Source: Luteipulveratus halotolerans (GTDB lineage Bacteria > Actinomycetota > Actinomycetes > Actinomycetales > Dermatophilaceae). From it: DNA of 64,000 nt. Both the position numbers and the translations under genes were made by a program. The notes beneath the pieces are model-generated. The model did not search any database and was not told where the DNA came from. It saw only the letters and a program-made list of their open reading frames with translations. The first letter of the stretch is position 1. Each line of letters starts with the position of its first letter. The stretch lies in contig NZ_LAIR01000002.1 of the NCBI RefSeq assembly GCF_001247745.1, positions 2,604,001 to 2,668,000 of the forward strand. The letters are read 5' to 3'. Of this stretch, positions 17,570 to 25,209 are shown piece by piece.

Positions 17570-18348
17570 TCCGCGAACCCTCCGTCGGCGCTCAGCACCG
17601 AGCCGTGCACGACCGGTCCTGCCGTGCACGCGGTCTCGACGAGACGGGCGACCTCATCCGGATCCAACGGGGCACCGGTCGTCTGGGTACGAGCGAGCTG
17701 CGTGCTGTCGTCGAGCCCGTAGAGGGCGGCGGTCGCGTCGAGCATCGCGGTGGCCGTGGAGCCGGGTGAGACACCGGCGACGGTCACTCCCCTGCCGTGC
17801 AGGTCGGCCGCAAGACCACGCACGAGCCCGACCACGGCGTGCTTGACCGCGCAGTAGGCCGACAGGTGCCACAGGCCACGGTGGCCGGCAGTCGACGCGA
17901 TCGCCACGAACGACGGCTGTCCTCCGGCGTCGGCTGTGGCGAGCAGGGTCGGCGTTGTCGCCACCGCCGTGTTCCACACCCCGACGAGGTCGACATCCCA
18001 CAGTCGTTGGAGCACAGCGGGTTTCGTCGACCAGAGGTCATCGCCGCCATCGACCACGGCCGCTGCTGCGACGACGGCCGTGAGGGGGCCGAGGTCGTTC
18101 GCGAGGCGCACGGCGTCGGCCAGCGCGTCCGGGTCACGCACATCGGCGACGACGCCGGTCACGCGGTCCGTGCTGTCAGCCAGCGCGTCGAGGTCGGCCT
18201 TGGTGGCGAGGTCGTATGCCACGTCCGCCTCGGAGCCCTCGCACGAGTCGATCGCGACGACCACGAAGCCGGAGGCGACCAGCCGGCGTACGACGGCGGC
18301 GCCGATGCCGCGCGCGGCGCCCGTCACGAGTGCGACCTGGACGGTCAT
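17566..18348 (-). CDS. mycofactocin-coupled SDR-family oxidoreductase
   Basis: 260 residues. The Rossmann glycine motif TGAARGIG is at about 9-16, the YxxxK catalytic pair is in SAYCAVKHA, and the serine is in IASTAGHRG. An insertion after beta strand 2 (DSCEGSEADVAYDLATKADLD) resembles the extra segment of mycofactocin-dependent SDRs, in which bound NAD cannot exchange and mycofactocin is the acceptor. Its place inside the mft operon, overlapping mftE (ATGA) and mftF (GTGA), supports that. The alcohol substrate is unknown. Confidence 0.9.
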   Translation of the reverse strand: MTVQVALVTGAARGIGAAVVRRLVASGFVVVAIDSCEGSEADVAYDLATKADLDALADSTDRVTGVVADVRDPDALADAVRLANDLGPLTAVVAAAAVVDGGDDLWSTKPAVLQRLWDVDLVGVWNTAVATTPTLLATADAGGQPSFVAIASTAGHRGLWHLSAYCAVKHAVVGLVRGLAADLHGRGVTVAGVSPGSTATAMLDATAALYGLDDSTQLARTQTTGAPLDPDEVARLVETACTAGPVVHGSVLSADGGFAE

Positions 18349-19097
18349 GAAGCCGTCACCCCGCTCGGCGCTGCGAGCATCCCGTGCTCACCGACCTCGA
18401 GCAGTCGCAGCCGCGCGACCACGTCGTCGACCACGCGAGCCAGCACGTGCCCGCCCTCCGCCGCGGTCGCGCCCGCGGGGTCACCGAGGACACCGTTGGG
18501 CGAGACCTCGTGCACTCCCCCGGCACGCAGCCGACCGAGCATGGTGCTCACGGGCGCCGTCGGACCCGCCTCGGCGAGGTCGAGGCGTACGGCGTCGGGC
18601 AGCAGGTGCAGCATCAGGCTGGTCTCGGTGCGACCCGCGTGGGCATCGCCGTCGGCGACGCCGGCCGCGACCCACGCGACCGCGCGACCCTCGAAGCGCA
18701 GCCGCTCCACCGCTCGTGCCAGCGGGACGGCGTTGCCGCCGTGCGCGTTGACGAGCACCACGCCACGCGCCCATCGGCATGCCGAGCGCCCGAGCTCGAG
18801 CACCACGGCGCCGAGCGCGTCCTGCCCGATCGACACCGTGCCCGCAAACCCCTCGTGCTCACCCGAGGCGCCGAACGCGATCGCGGGCGCGACCGTGACC
18901 GGGTGCTCGGGATCGTCGACCAGGGCGGCAGCGCGGGCTGCGACCGCCTGAGCGACGAGCGTGTCGGTGCCGAGCGGCAGGTGCGGGCCGTGCTGCTCGA
19001 CCGACCCGACCGGCACGAGCACCAGAGGCGCCGCATCGGCGACCTGTGGTGAACGCTGCCAGGCCAGGACGGCCGGCGGGTGGGCGGCGACGTCCAT
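18345..19097 (-). CDS. mftE: mycofactocin precursor peptidase MftE (creatininase fold)
   Basis: 250 residues. Metal-binding motifs of creatininase-type amidohydrolases are visible: VGSVEQHGPHLPLGTDT (about 28-44), GASGEHEGFAGT, NAHGGN and DAHAGRTETS. MftE cuts the MftC-modified peptide to release the Val-Tyr-derived AHDP. The start ATG at 19097 overlaps the mftC stop by one base (TGATG); upstream frames only extend into mftC. The stop overlaps the SDR start as ATGA. Confidence 0.95.
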   Translation of the reverse strand: MDVAAHPPAVLAWQRSPQVADAAPLVLVPVGSVEQHGPHLPLGTDTLVAQAVAARAAALVDDPEHPVTVAPAIAFGASGEHEGFAGTVSIGQDALGAVVLELGRSACRWARGVVLVNAHGGNAVPLARAVERLRFEGRAVAWVAAGVADGDAHAGRTETSLMLHLLPDAVRLDLAEAGPTAPVSTMLGRLRAGGVHEVSPNGVLGDPAGATAAEGGHVLARVVDDVVARLRLLEVGEHGMLAAPSGVTAS

Positions 19098-20293
19098 CAG
19101 CGCGCCGTGAAACCCGCGAGCGGGTTCTCGTCGCACGCCCGGTCGGGCGGGCGGCGTCCGATGGTCACCGGCACGGGCTGGTTGCGGACCGGGCTCTTGT
19201 GCGAGTGGTCCTGCGACGGCGCCGGCAGGGTCGCGTCGGCCGGGATCACGCCGTTGCCCTTGACGCACTCCGGGTCAGGCCCGTCCAGTGGCATACCGGT
19301 GAAGAACTTCGCCGCCATGCAGCCGCCACGGCAGCTGTCGAACGCGGAGCACTGGGTGCACGCACCACCGGTCTGCGGCGTACGCAGCTGCGTGAACAGC
19401 TCCGACTCGCGCCAGACGGCACCGAACCCGGCCTCGCGGATATTGCCCGCAAGGAAGTTGTCGTGGATCGCGAACGGGCACGCGTAGACGTCGCCGACCG
19501 GGTCGACGAGGCAGACGACGCGACCGGCGCCGCACAGGTTGAGCCCGGGCAACGCCTCGCCGTACGCCGACAGGTGGAAGAACGAGTCACCGGTCAGGAC
19601 GTCCTCGCCGTGCGCCATCAACCAGTCGTAGAGCTCGCGCTGCTGCTCGGGCAGCGGGTGCAGGTCGCCCCAGCTGTCCGCGCCACGACCCGCCGGACGC
19701 AGTCGTGTCAGCCGCAGCTGGGCGCCGAATCGGTCTGCGATTGCTTTGAACTCGTCGAGCTGGCCGATGTTGTGGCGCGTGCATACGACCGAGATCTTGA
19801 TGTCCTTCATACCCGCTGCCTGCAGGTTGCCGAGCGCCTCCAAGGCCTTGTCGTACGTGCCGCGACCGCGGACGGCATCGTTGACCTCTGCCGTCGCGCC
19901 GTCGAGCGAGATCTGGACGTCGACGTAGTCGGTCGCCGCAAGCCGGCGCGCCCGCTCGGGCGTGATCCGAAATCCGTTGGTGGAGAACTTGACTCCCACG
20001 TCGTGCGCGACGGCGTAGTCGACGATCTCCCAGAAGTCCGGACGCACGGTCGGCTCACCACCGCCGATGTTGACGTAGAAGATCTGCATCCGCTGGAACT
20101 CGTCGATGAGGTCCTTGCACTCCTGCGTCGTCAGCTCACGCGGGTCGCGCCGACCCGACGAGGACAGGCAGTGCACGCAGGCGAGGTTGCACGCGTACGT
20201 CAGCTCCCAGGTCAGGCAGATCGGGGCCTGCAGCCCCTCCTCGAACCGGTCGACCAGACGGCCGGTGCGGGGACGTTCCTGTACGACGGTCAT
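19097..20293 (-). CDS. mftC: mycofactocin radical SAM maturase MftC
   Basis: 398 residues. The radical-SAM cluster motif CxxxCxxC is at Cys35, Cys39 and Cys42 (CNLACVHC), with GGGEPTVRPDF following for SAM binding. A C-terminal SPASM region has cysteines in LNLCGAGRVVCLVDPVG, DVYACPF, CTQCSAFDSC and RGGC. It decarboxylates and crosslinks the C-terminal Val-Tyr of MftA, guided by MftB. The start at 20293 overlaps the mftB stop (ATGA) and gives the conserved MTVVQERPRT N-terminus. The C-terminus carries a proline-rich tail of about 40 residues. Confidence 0.97.
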   Translation of the reverse strand: MTVVQERPRTGRLVDRFEEGLQAPICLTWELTYACNLACVHCLSSSGRRDPRELTTQECKDLIDEFQRMQIFYVNIGGGEPTVRPDFWEIVDYAVAHDVGVKFSTNGFRITPERARRLAATDYVDVQISLDGATAEVNDAVRGRGTYDKALEALGNLQAAGMKDIKISVVCTRHNIGQLDEFKAIADRFGAQLRLTRLRPAGRGADSWGDLHPLPEQQRELYDWLMAHGEDVLTGDSFFHLSAYGEALPGLNLCGAGRVVCLVDPVGDVYACPFAIHDNFLAGNIREAGFGAVWRESELFTQLRTPQTGGACTQCSAFDSCRGGCMAAKFFTGMPLDGPDPECVKGNGVIPADATLPAPSQDHSHKSPVRNQPVPVTIGRRPPDRACDENPLAGFTAR

Positions 20294-20559
20294 GCCGCTG
20301 CTCCTGTCCTTGTCAGCATCCCCGTCGCGGCCAGCGAACGGAGCGCCTCCACGTAGCGGTCCCATTCCCTCTCCTGCACGCCGGCCGCGCTCAACGCGTG
20401 GGCGACGTCGCCGGAGTCGGCCAGCCGGCGTACGACGTCGACCAGCTCGGTCGACTTCAGGAAGGTGAGACGTCGGGTCGTGAAGTCGTAGGCGAGAGCG
20501 CCGAACGGCTCGGGACGTAGCGCCACCGAGCCGTTCAGCGCCCAGGTCTCGTGCAGCAT
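20290..20559 (-). CDS. mftB: mycofactocin peptide chaperone MftB (RRE domain)
   Basis: 89 residues, the size of the PqqD-like RiPP recognition element. RPEPFGALAYDFTTRRLTFLKS forms the conserved beta strands and the rest is helical. It binds the MftA leader and presents it to MftC. The start at 20559 (MLHETWALNG) is chosen over an in-frame ATG 15 nt upstream because it overlaps the mftA stop as TGATG, the same coupling seen at two other junctions of this operon. Confidence 0.95.
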   Translation of the reverse strand: MLHETWALNGSVALRPEPFGALAYDFTTRRLTFLKSTELVDVVRRLADSGDVAHALSAAGVQEREWDRYVEALRSLAATGMLTRTGAAA

Positions 20560-20669
20560 CAGTAGACGCCGCACATGCCGTCGATCGAGACGTCCTCGAC
20601 CAGGCTGTCCTCGAGGACCTCGACCTCGGTCGACTCCTCGGGGGCGGTGTCCTCGTTGTGCTCCGGCAT
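20559..20669 (-). CDS. mftA: mycofactocin precursor peptide MftA
   Basis: 36-residue peptide that begins MPEHNEDTAPEE and ends IDGMCGVY. The acidic leader is what MftB recognises, and the C-terminal Val-Tyr is the part converted to the cofactor. The invariant I-D-G-M-C-G-V-Y tail makes the identification firm despite the length. GGAGAG lies 4-9 nt before the ATG. It is the first gene of the operon mftA-B-C-E-SDR-F-D, with the stop coupled to mftB by TGATG. Confidence 0.97.
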   Translation of the reverse strand: MPEHNEDTAPEESTEVEVLEDSLVEDVSIDGMCGVY

Positions 20670-21065
20670 GGCTCTCTCCTCGCCGTCGGTGGGGCTGGTG
20701 TGACTCACGCTAGGAAGCGCACGTGATCCACATCACCCTCCGCACGGTGGGTTCGCCCTGCCCGAACGGGCAGGTTCGGCGGCCTCGCCTCGGCGAGTTC
20801 GGTGGGGTCGGGAGCGGCGGCCGGTCGGCTGCTCGCGCGCTCCCTTTGAGGTGTCGTGAGCTCCAGCTCCCACTTCCTCAAAGGGTGCTCCGATGACAAC
20901 GCCGCAACGGTTCAGGGGGCGACCTACCCGTTCGGCCAGGTCGCCCCGCGCCACCCGGCCAGGTGACCACCGCGAGACCGGCCAGTCTTTGCGTCCTGGA
21001 CTGTGCCCCACATCACAGCGCGACCTAGCGTCCGAGTCGACATCGCAACCGACAAGGAGGTCGCC
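20670..21065. promoter_or_regulatory. divergent control region between mftA and the methanol dehydrogenase gene (396 bp)
   Basis: No gene seen. On the minus strand TAGCGT (20712-20707) is 38 nt from mftA; on the plus strand TAGCGT (21026-21031) is 35 nt from the dehydrogenase start. These are likely -10 elements with short leaders. The word CCACATCAC occurs upstream of both (20728-20736 and 21008-21016). Also present: an 18-bp palindrome CCTGCCCG-AA-CGGGCAGG (20757-20774) and a perfect 10-bp inverted repeat CCCTTTGAGG / CCTCAAAGGG (20842-20851, 20876-20885) around a small GAGCTCCAGCTC palindrome. Any of these could be operator sites. Confidence 0.6.
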
Positions 21066-22358
21066 ATGCAGGTTGACGAGCTGCTGAAGCCGTTCCCCAT
21101 CAAGGAGTTCCACCCGTTCCCGCGTGCCCTGATGGGCCCCGGCGCGCACGAGATGATCGGCCCCGAGGCGCTGAAGATCGGGTTTCGCAAGACCCTCGTG
21201 ATGACGTCGGGCCTGCGCGGCACCGACATCGTCCACAAGATCGTGGAGTCGATGAAGTATCACGGCCTGGAGGTCGTGGTCTACGACAAGGTCGAGTCCA
21301 ACCCCAAGGACTACAACACGATGGACGCCGTCGCGCTCTACCAGGAGAACGAGTGCGACTCGTTCGTCTCCATCGGTGGCGGCTCGTCCCACGACGCATG
21401 CAAGGGCGCGCGCATCTCCGTCGCGCACGACGGCCGCAACGTCAATGAGTTCGAGGGCTTCAACAAGTCGGAGAACCCGAAGAACCCGCCCCACATCGCC
21501 GTATCCACCACTGCTGGAACGGGATCCGAGACCTCATGGGCGTACGTCATCACCGACACCACCACCGATCCTGACAACCCGCACAAGTACGTCGCGTTCG
21601 ACGACGCCTCCGTCACGACGCTCGCGATCGACGACCCCGTGCTGTACTACGACTGCCCGACGGACTACACCGCCCAGTGCGGTTTCGACGTGCTCGCCCA
21701 CGCGAGTGAGCCCTACGTCTCGCGCCTCAACTTCCAGCCGTCGCTCGGCAACGCGCTGCACGCCATCAAGCTGACCAGCGAGCACCTGCGTCAGGCGACC
21801 TGGAACGGTCAGGACCTCGCCGGCCGCGAGGGGATGATGTACGCGCAGTACATCGCCGCGCAGGCGTTCAACTCCGGCGGTCTCGGCATCATCCACTCCA
21901 TCTCGCACGCCGTCAGCGCGTTCTACGACACCCACCACGGGCTCAACAACGCGATCGCGCTGCCCCGTGTCTGGGCGTTCAACATGGCCGCCAACTACGA
22001 GCGATTCGCCGACATCGCCGAGGCCATGGGCATCGACACCCACGGCATGACCAAGGCTCAGGCCGCCGACGCCGCCCTCGCCGCCGCGATCCGGCTGCTG
22101 CGCGACGTGGGCATCCCGGAGAAGTTCACCGACGTCACCCAGGACAGCTACTCCAAGAACCGCCTCGGCCAGGGCCCGACGAAGTACTACGAGAACGCGT
22201 CCAAGATCGTCGGCGACGCCAAGGACGTCGAGCGCATCACCAACCACGTGCTCGGTGACGCGTGCACGCCCGGCAACGCCCGCGAGTGCACGTTCGAGAC
22301 GGTCTCGCCCGTCGTCGACCACTGCATGAACGGCGACCTGGACGACCTGCTCACCTGA
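21066..22358 (+). CDS. mno: NDMA-dependent methanol/alcohol dehydrogenase (group III, mycofactocin-linked)
   Basis: 430 residues. The GGGSSHD nucleotide motif is at 104-110. Metal ligands in the spacing of the iron-type ADH fold are Asp208, His212, His277 and His291. The sequence resembles the decameric nicotinoprotein methanol dehydrogenases of Amycolatopsis and Mycobacterium (N-terminus MQVDELLKPFPIKEF, C-terminal VVDHCMNGDLDDLLT-type end), which keep NAD(P) tightly bound and use mycofactocin in vivo. The substrate may be methanol or another short primary alcohol. It is placed divergently from mftA and has an ideal AAGGAGG ribosome site. Confidence 0.93.
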   Translation: MQVDELLKPFPIKEFHPFPRALMGPGAHEMIGPEALKIGFRKTLVMTSGLRGTDIVHKIVESMKYHGLEVVVYDKVESNPKDYNTMDAVALYQENECDSFVSIGGGSSHDACKGARISVAHDGRNVNEFEGFNKSENPKNPPHIAVSTTAGTGSETSWAYVITDTTTDPDNPHKYVAFDDASVTTLAIDDPVLYYDCPTDYTAQCGFDVLAHASEPYVSRLNFQPSLGNALHAIKLTSEHLRQATWNGQDLAGREGMMYAQYIAAQAFNSGGLGIIHSISHAVSAFYDTHHGLNNAIALPRVWAFNMAANYERFADIAEAMGIDTHGMTKAQAADAALAAAIRLLRDVGIPEKFTDVTQDSYSKNRLGQGPTKYYENASKIVGDAKDVERITNHVLGDACTPGNARECTFETVSPVVDHCMNGDLDDLLT

Positions 22359-22371
22359 CAGGTCCCAGACC

Positions 22372-22413
22372 CGGCGTACGCCGACTGAGCCACGAGCCGG
22401 CCGGCGTACGCCG
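22372..22413. repeat. two copies of the perfect palindrome CGGCGTACGCCG, 30 bp apart
   Basis: Copies at 22372-22383 and 22402-22413 in the 99-bp spacer between the methanol dehydrogenase and the MoxR gene. Both are preceded by C. They could be a protein-binding pair or a weak attenuator. Related to the window-wide abundance of CGTACG. Confidence 0.6.
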
Positions 22414-22457
22414 CCCCCACCTTTCCGCTGCCGCCCGCGCCCCCGAAGGAGCCACCC

Positions 22458-23675
22458 GTGAGTGAACTCGCCTGTTCGGACGCCGCCGTCCTCGACGCCG
22501 TCGACGCTCCGACCACACCCGACTTCGCCGACGTGCAGGACGCACGGACCCGGCTCGCAGAAGGTGGTTACCTCGCCGACGACCGGCTCGCCACCACGGT
22601 GTTCCTGCAGAGCCGGCTCGGCAAGCCCCTGCTGCTCGAAGGACCGGCCGGTGTCGGCAAGACCCAGCTGGCGGCCTCGCTCGCCGAGGTCACCGGCCGA
22701 CGACTGCTGCGCCTGCAGTGCTACGAAGGTCAGGACGAGAGCAAGGCGCTGTACGAGTGGGACTACGGCAAGCAGCTGCTCTACACCCAGATCCTGCGCG
22801 AGAAGATCGGCCAGGTCGTCGAGGACACCGCCACCCTGGAGGAGGCGGTCGACCGGATCGCCGCACAGGACAGCGTGTTCTTCTCCTCGCGCTTCCTCGC
22901 CCACCGCCCGCTGCTGGAGGCGCTGGTCTCCGAGGAGCCCGTCGTGCTGCTCGTCGACGAGATCGACCGCGCCGACGAAGCCCTGGAGGCGGTGCTGCTC
23001 GAGCTGCTCGCGGAGTTCCAGATCTCCATCCCCGAGATCGGCACGGTGACGGCGAACCACCAACCGCTGGTCATCCTGACCTCCAACAACACCCGCGACC
23101 TGTCGGCCGCGCTCAAACGCCGCTGCCTGCACCTGTTCCTGGAGTATCCCGACGCCCAGCGCGAGCTGGACATCATCCGCTCCAAGGACACCGGCCTGCC
23201 CGACGCGCTCGCCGCTCAGCTGGTCGAGGTCGTCCGCGGGCTGCGCGAGCTCGACCTGCGCAAGTCGCCGAGCATCTCCGAGACGATCGACTGGGCACGC
23301 ACGCTGTCGGTGCTCGGCGCCTCCGAGCTGACCGCCCAGCTGCTGTCGGACACCCTCAACGTCGTCGTGAAGTACGAGCGCGACCTTGCCACCGCGGGTC
23401 GGTCACTCCCCCGTCTGGTCGACCCCAACGCCGATGTGCCCGACCATCTGCACGGGCACGGCCACGGGCACTCGCACGGCAACCACTCACACAGCCACGT
23501 GGGCGAGGACCACGCGCACGACGACGGACCGGACGGAGCTGCCGTCCGACGATCCAAGGACGAACCCGGTCGGCACGACGACAACTACTACGGCGCACCG
23601 GGATCCACGCTTCGGACGCGGACTCCGGACCCCTCGTCCTCGACCGCCCGCAGCGCCCGCAAGCGGAAGCTGTGA
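22458..23675 (+). CDS. MoxR-type AAA+ ATPase with histidine-rich C-terminal tail
   Basis: 405 residues. Walker A GPAGVGKT is at 62-69, Walker B is VVLLVDEIDRAD near 170, and the sensor segment is VILTSNNTRDLSAALKRRCL. The AAA core ends by about residue 320. The tail then has 11 histidines within 27 residues (330-356, pattern HGHGHGHSHGNHSHSH...DHAH), a typical metal-ion storage or delivery stretch. MoxR ATPases pair with VWA proteins to remodel or metallate client enzymes, and here the VWA gene follows by 4 bp. The gene directly upstream encodes a metal-dependent alcohol dehydrogenase. GTG start with GAAGGAG 8 nt before. Confidence 0.9.
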   Translation: MSELACSDAAVLDAVDAPTTPDFADVQDARTRLAEGGYLADDRLATTVFLQSRLGKPLLLEGPAGVGKTQLAASLAEVTGRRLLRLQCYEGQDESKALYEWDYGKQLLYTQILREKIGQVVEDTATLEEAVDRIAAQDSVFFSSRFLAHRPLLEALVSEEPVVLLVDEIDRADEALEAVLLELLAEFQISIPEIGTVTANHQPLVILTSNNTRDLSAALKRRCLHLFLEYPDAQRELDIIRSKDTGLPDALAAQLVEVVRGLRELDLRKSPSISETIDWARTLSVLGASELTAQLLSDTLNVVVKYERDLATAGRSLPRLVDPNADVPDHLHGHGHGHSHGNHSHSHVGEDHAHDDGPDGAAVRRSKDEPGRHDDNYYGAPGSTLRTRTPDPSSSTARSARKRKL

Positions 23676-23679
23676 CGTC

Positions 23680-25209
23680 GTGGAGGGGGCGCTTCACCGG
23701 TTCATCCGACTGCTGCGGCTGCACGGTGTACGCATCAGCGTCGCCGAGTCGCTCGACGCCATGCAGGCCGCCGCGCAGCCGAGCGTCCTGATCGACCGTG
23801 ACGTGCTGCGCGCGGCGCTCGTCTCGACCCTGGTCAAGGACCGACGAGACCTCCTGACGTTCGAGCGGGTCTTCGACCGGTTCTTCGCGCTCGCACCGGT
23901 CGTCGAGGACGGCGAGCACGACCACACGCACGAGCACGACGACCTCAGCGACGAGGGCGACCTGGAGCAGTTCACGCTGTCGGACGCCCCTGGCGAGCTC
24001 CCCGCCCAGGGGCACGAGCACGGCAAGCCGCAGGACATCCGCCAGTTCTTCAGGCCCGAGGACCTGGCTCAGCAGTACAACCTGCACCAGGAGGCCAACA
24101 AGCTCGACATGGCCTCCACCACGGACGAGGTGGTGCTGTCCAAGGACGCACTCGATCAGACCGCGCAGGTGGCGCGAGTCCAGCTGTCGACCACACGGCT
24201 GCACAACCCGGGCGTCCCCCGTGAGCTCGCCAAGCAGCCCGGTATGCAGGTGGACGCCGACCTGTCGGTCGCCGAGGAGATGGCCCTTCTCGGCTGGCTC
24301 GGCGAGCAGGACCTCCCGGACGAGCTCGACGACGAGGCACCTGACCTCGCCGCACTGCGCGCCCGGCTCGCTCCGCTGCTCGCCGATCTGCCCGAGCGGC
24401 TGCGTGAGCACCTGCAACAGCTGATGTCGGTGGAGCACGAGATCGAGACGCGTGAGCACGAGGCCGCCAGGGCCGAGTCCATCGACGAGACAGACCGATT
24501 CGCGCTCGAGGAGTCGATCCGACGCATCCTGCGCAACCTGCACGGCTCACCTCGCCCGCGTCGTTCGGTCGCAGCTCAGGGAGTCGTCGACGCACGTCGA
24601 ACGATGAGGCGCAACATGCGCTACGACGGCGTACCGTTCCGTCCGGTCACCGTGCGCAAGGCGCACGACCGGCCGCGACTCGTCGTCCTCGCCGACGCGT
24701 CCCTGTCGGTGCGTGCGACCGCGCGGTTCACCCTCAACCTCGTGCACTCTCTGCAGTCCGTCGCCGCGTCGGTACGCACGTTCGTGTTCGTCGACGACGT
24801 CGCTGAGGTGACGGACATGTTCGCCGAGCACCGCATCGACGACGCTCTCACCCGCATCATGTCGGGCCAGGCCGCCGGCGGTCCGCTCGACGTGGACGCC
24901 GACTCCGACTACGGCCGCGCCTTCGGCACGTTCCTGGACGAGTTCGGCTCGGTGCTCACCCGGCGTACGACGCTGCTCGTGCTCGGCGACGGCCGCGGCA
25001 ACGGCCACGACCCCGGTCTGCGGTCCTTCGAGGAGATGGGCCGGCGCGCACGGCACACACTGTGGCTCACGCCCGAGCCCAGGTACTCATGGGGGCTCGG
25101 CCGGTGCGATCTGCCGTTGTACGCCGAGCACTGCGACCGGGTGCAGGTCGTGCGCGGCCTCGACACCCTTGAGGACCTGTCGCACGCGATGTCCGAGCCG
25201 GTGCGATGA
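23680..25209 (+). CDS. CoxE-like VWA-domain protein, MoxR partner, with His-rich insertion
   Basis: 509 residues. The C-terminal half is a VWA domain with the MIDAS motif DASLS (Asp339, Ser341, Ser343) as in CoxE-type maturation proteins. The N-terminal half is helical and charged and contains a histidine/acid-rich stretch (EHDHTHEHDD near 78-90) and a second QGHEHG about 20 residues on. The start GTG at 23680 is 4 bp after the MoxR stop. A role as metallochaperone or assembly factor for the upstream methanol dehydrogenase, together with MoxR, follows from the context and the known MoxR-VWA partnership; direct proof is lacking. Confidence 0.85.
   Translation: MEGALHRFIRLLRLHGVRISVAESLDAMQAAAQPSVLIDRDVLRAALVSTLVKDRRDLLTFERVFDRFFALAPVVEDGEHDHTHEHDDLSDEGDLEQFTLSDAPGELPAQGHEHGKPQDIRQFFRPEDLAQQYNLHQEANKLDMASTTDEVVLSKDALDQTAQVARVQLSTTRLHNPGVPRELAKQPGMQVDADLSVAEEMALLGWLGEQDLPDELDDEAPDLAALRARLAPLLADLPERLREHLQQLMSVEHEIETREHEAARAESIDETDRFALEESIRRILRNLHGSPRPRRSVAAQGVVDARRTMRRNMRYDGVPFRPVTVRKAHDRPRLVVLADASLSVRATARFTLNLVHSLQSVAASVRTFVFVDDVAEVTDMFAEHRIDDALTRIMSGQAAGGPLDVDADSDYGRAFGTFLDEFGSVLTRRTTLLVLGDGRGNGHDPGLRSFEEMGRRARHTLWLTPEPRYSWGLGRCDLPLYAEHCDRVQVVRGLDTLEDLSHAMSEPVR

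Noticed and set aside
20733..21494. 253-codon minus-strand frame across the mftA-mno control region
   Set aside because: It is antisense to the dehydrogenase for most of its length and has no start signal or domain; the region is regulatory.
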